A DNA stretch of 6,482 nucleotides from positions 1-6,482 of the forward strand of contig UQRM01000058.1 of assembly GCA_900543485.1 (NCBI GenBank). Direction: 5' to 3'. The notes under the pieces were generated by a model that saw nothing but the letters and a program-made list of their open reading frames with translations, ran no database searches and was not told the DNA's origin. The DNA is from an uncultured Eubacterium sp. (GTDB taxonomy: Bacteria; Bacillota; Clostridia; Peptostreptococcales; Anaerovoracaceae). Shown in pieces: positions 6,147 to 6,482 of the stretch (position 1 is its first letter; each line of letters starts with the position of its first letter). The position numbers and the translations under genes were made by a program.

Positions 6147-6482
6147 TTAAACCGATAAATCAATAGCTCCCCCTTTTGTAACGTAATATTTTTTCCCATT
6201 CCAATCCACAAATCCTGCTGTTACTTTTATTTTCCCAGTGTCTTTATCCGCATAATACCATATTCCATTCTTCACATTCTTATATATTCCCTTTACCATC
6301 TTACATGTTGCATCAAAATAGTATGCTCCATTGTTCGTGTTCACCTGTTCATTACAGGCTACTGCCCCACCTTTTTTCACATAATATCTTTCTCCATCCC
6401 AATCTACAAATCCTGCTGTTACTTTTATTTTCCCAGTGTCTTTATCCGCATAATACCATATTCCATTCTTCACATTCTTATA
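6147..6482 (-). CDS. Cell-wall-binding repeat protein, partial (5' end outside the window)
   Basis: The frame is open from the window edge to TAA at 6149-6147 and gives 111 residues. They contain one 66-residue repeat and part of a second: YKNVKNGIWYYADKDTGK, then VTAGFVDW(D/N)G, then YYV(K/T)KGGA. The spaced Trp and Tyr-Tyr pairs with glycines are the hallmark of choline-binding-like or CW-binding repeats, which hold secreted proteins on teichoic acid or another wall polymer. The middle segment NNGAYYFDATCKMVKG is a variant unit of the same kind. No start codon or signal peptide can be seen because the gene begins beyond position 6482. In the intact gene these repeats would sit in front of the glucosaminidase domain that follows the stop in the same frame. 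The product as it stands would end within a few residues of the last repeat and carry no catalytic domain in the visible part. Confidence 0.85.
   Translation of the reverse strand, partial: YKNVKNGIWYYADKDTGKIKVTAGFVDWDGERYYVKKGGAVACNEQVNTNNGAYYFDATCKMVKGIYKNVKNGIWYYADKDTGKIKVTAGFVDWNGKKYYVTKGGAIDLSV
6208..6482 (-). repeat. 198-base direct repeat within the wall-binding gene
   Basis: Bases 6208-6284 and 6406-6482 are identical over 77 bases, with a period of 198 bases (66 codons). The second copy runs to the window edge, so the identity may extend further. Flanking parts of the units differ at several codons, for example GERYYV against GKKYYV. This is coding repeat structure of the wall-binding domain, not a mobile element. 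Confidence 0.9.

Overview
The window looks like a piece of a low-to-moderate GC Gram-positive genome of the class Clostridia. The grounds are purine-rich ribosome binding sites, a cell-wall hydrolase with tandem wall-binding repeats and a C-terminal glucosaminidase domain, and surface-glycan enzymes of types common in that class. I cannot name a genus from sequence alone. Every real gene lies on the minus strand, so the text below runs from high to low coordinates.

Region 1 (6482 to 5616) is the 3' part of a wall-binding hydrolase. Two copies of a 66-residue aromatic-rich repeat are followed by a glucosaminidase domain. The two parts share one reading frame but are separated by a TAA at 6149-6147, so this looks like a single gene broken by a nonsense codon.

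Region 2 (5615 to 5406) is an AT-rich gap of 210 bases. It holds weak hairpins after the hydrolase, two copies of an extended -10-like element (ATGCTATAAATT on the minus strand) and three tandem 13-base repeats with a TGCATGY core. It is the likely promoter and control region of the operon below.

Region 3 (5405 to 51) is a tightly packed surface-glycan operon with gaps of 14, 2, 14 and 18 bases. The order is: a membrane CapD/PglF-type nucleotide-sugar 4,6-dehydratase, a PLP-dependent sugar aminotransferase, a monotopic phosphoglycosyl transferase, a WbuB-like GT4 glycosyltransferase, and a truncated WecB/WbpI-type 2-epimerase. Together they suggest this route: UDP-HexNAc is dehydrated to a 4-keto-6-deoxy sugar, aminated at C4, moved as a sugar phosphate onto a polyprenyl phosphate carrier, then extended by the GT4 enzyme. 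No acetyltransferase for the new amine is visible, so the first sugar could keep a free amino group; this is inference.

The epimerase homology stops abruptly near base 73 and none of the three frames continues it, so the left edge holds a real rearrangement breakpoint or an assembly chimera. The GT4 gene has a GC step in its middle, which suggests mosaic assembly of the variable end of the locus. No RNA gene, CRISPR array, insertion sequence or transposase was found.
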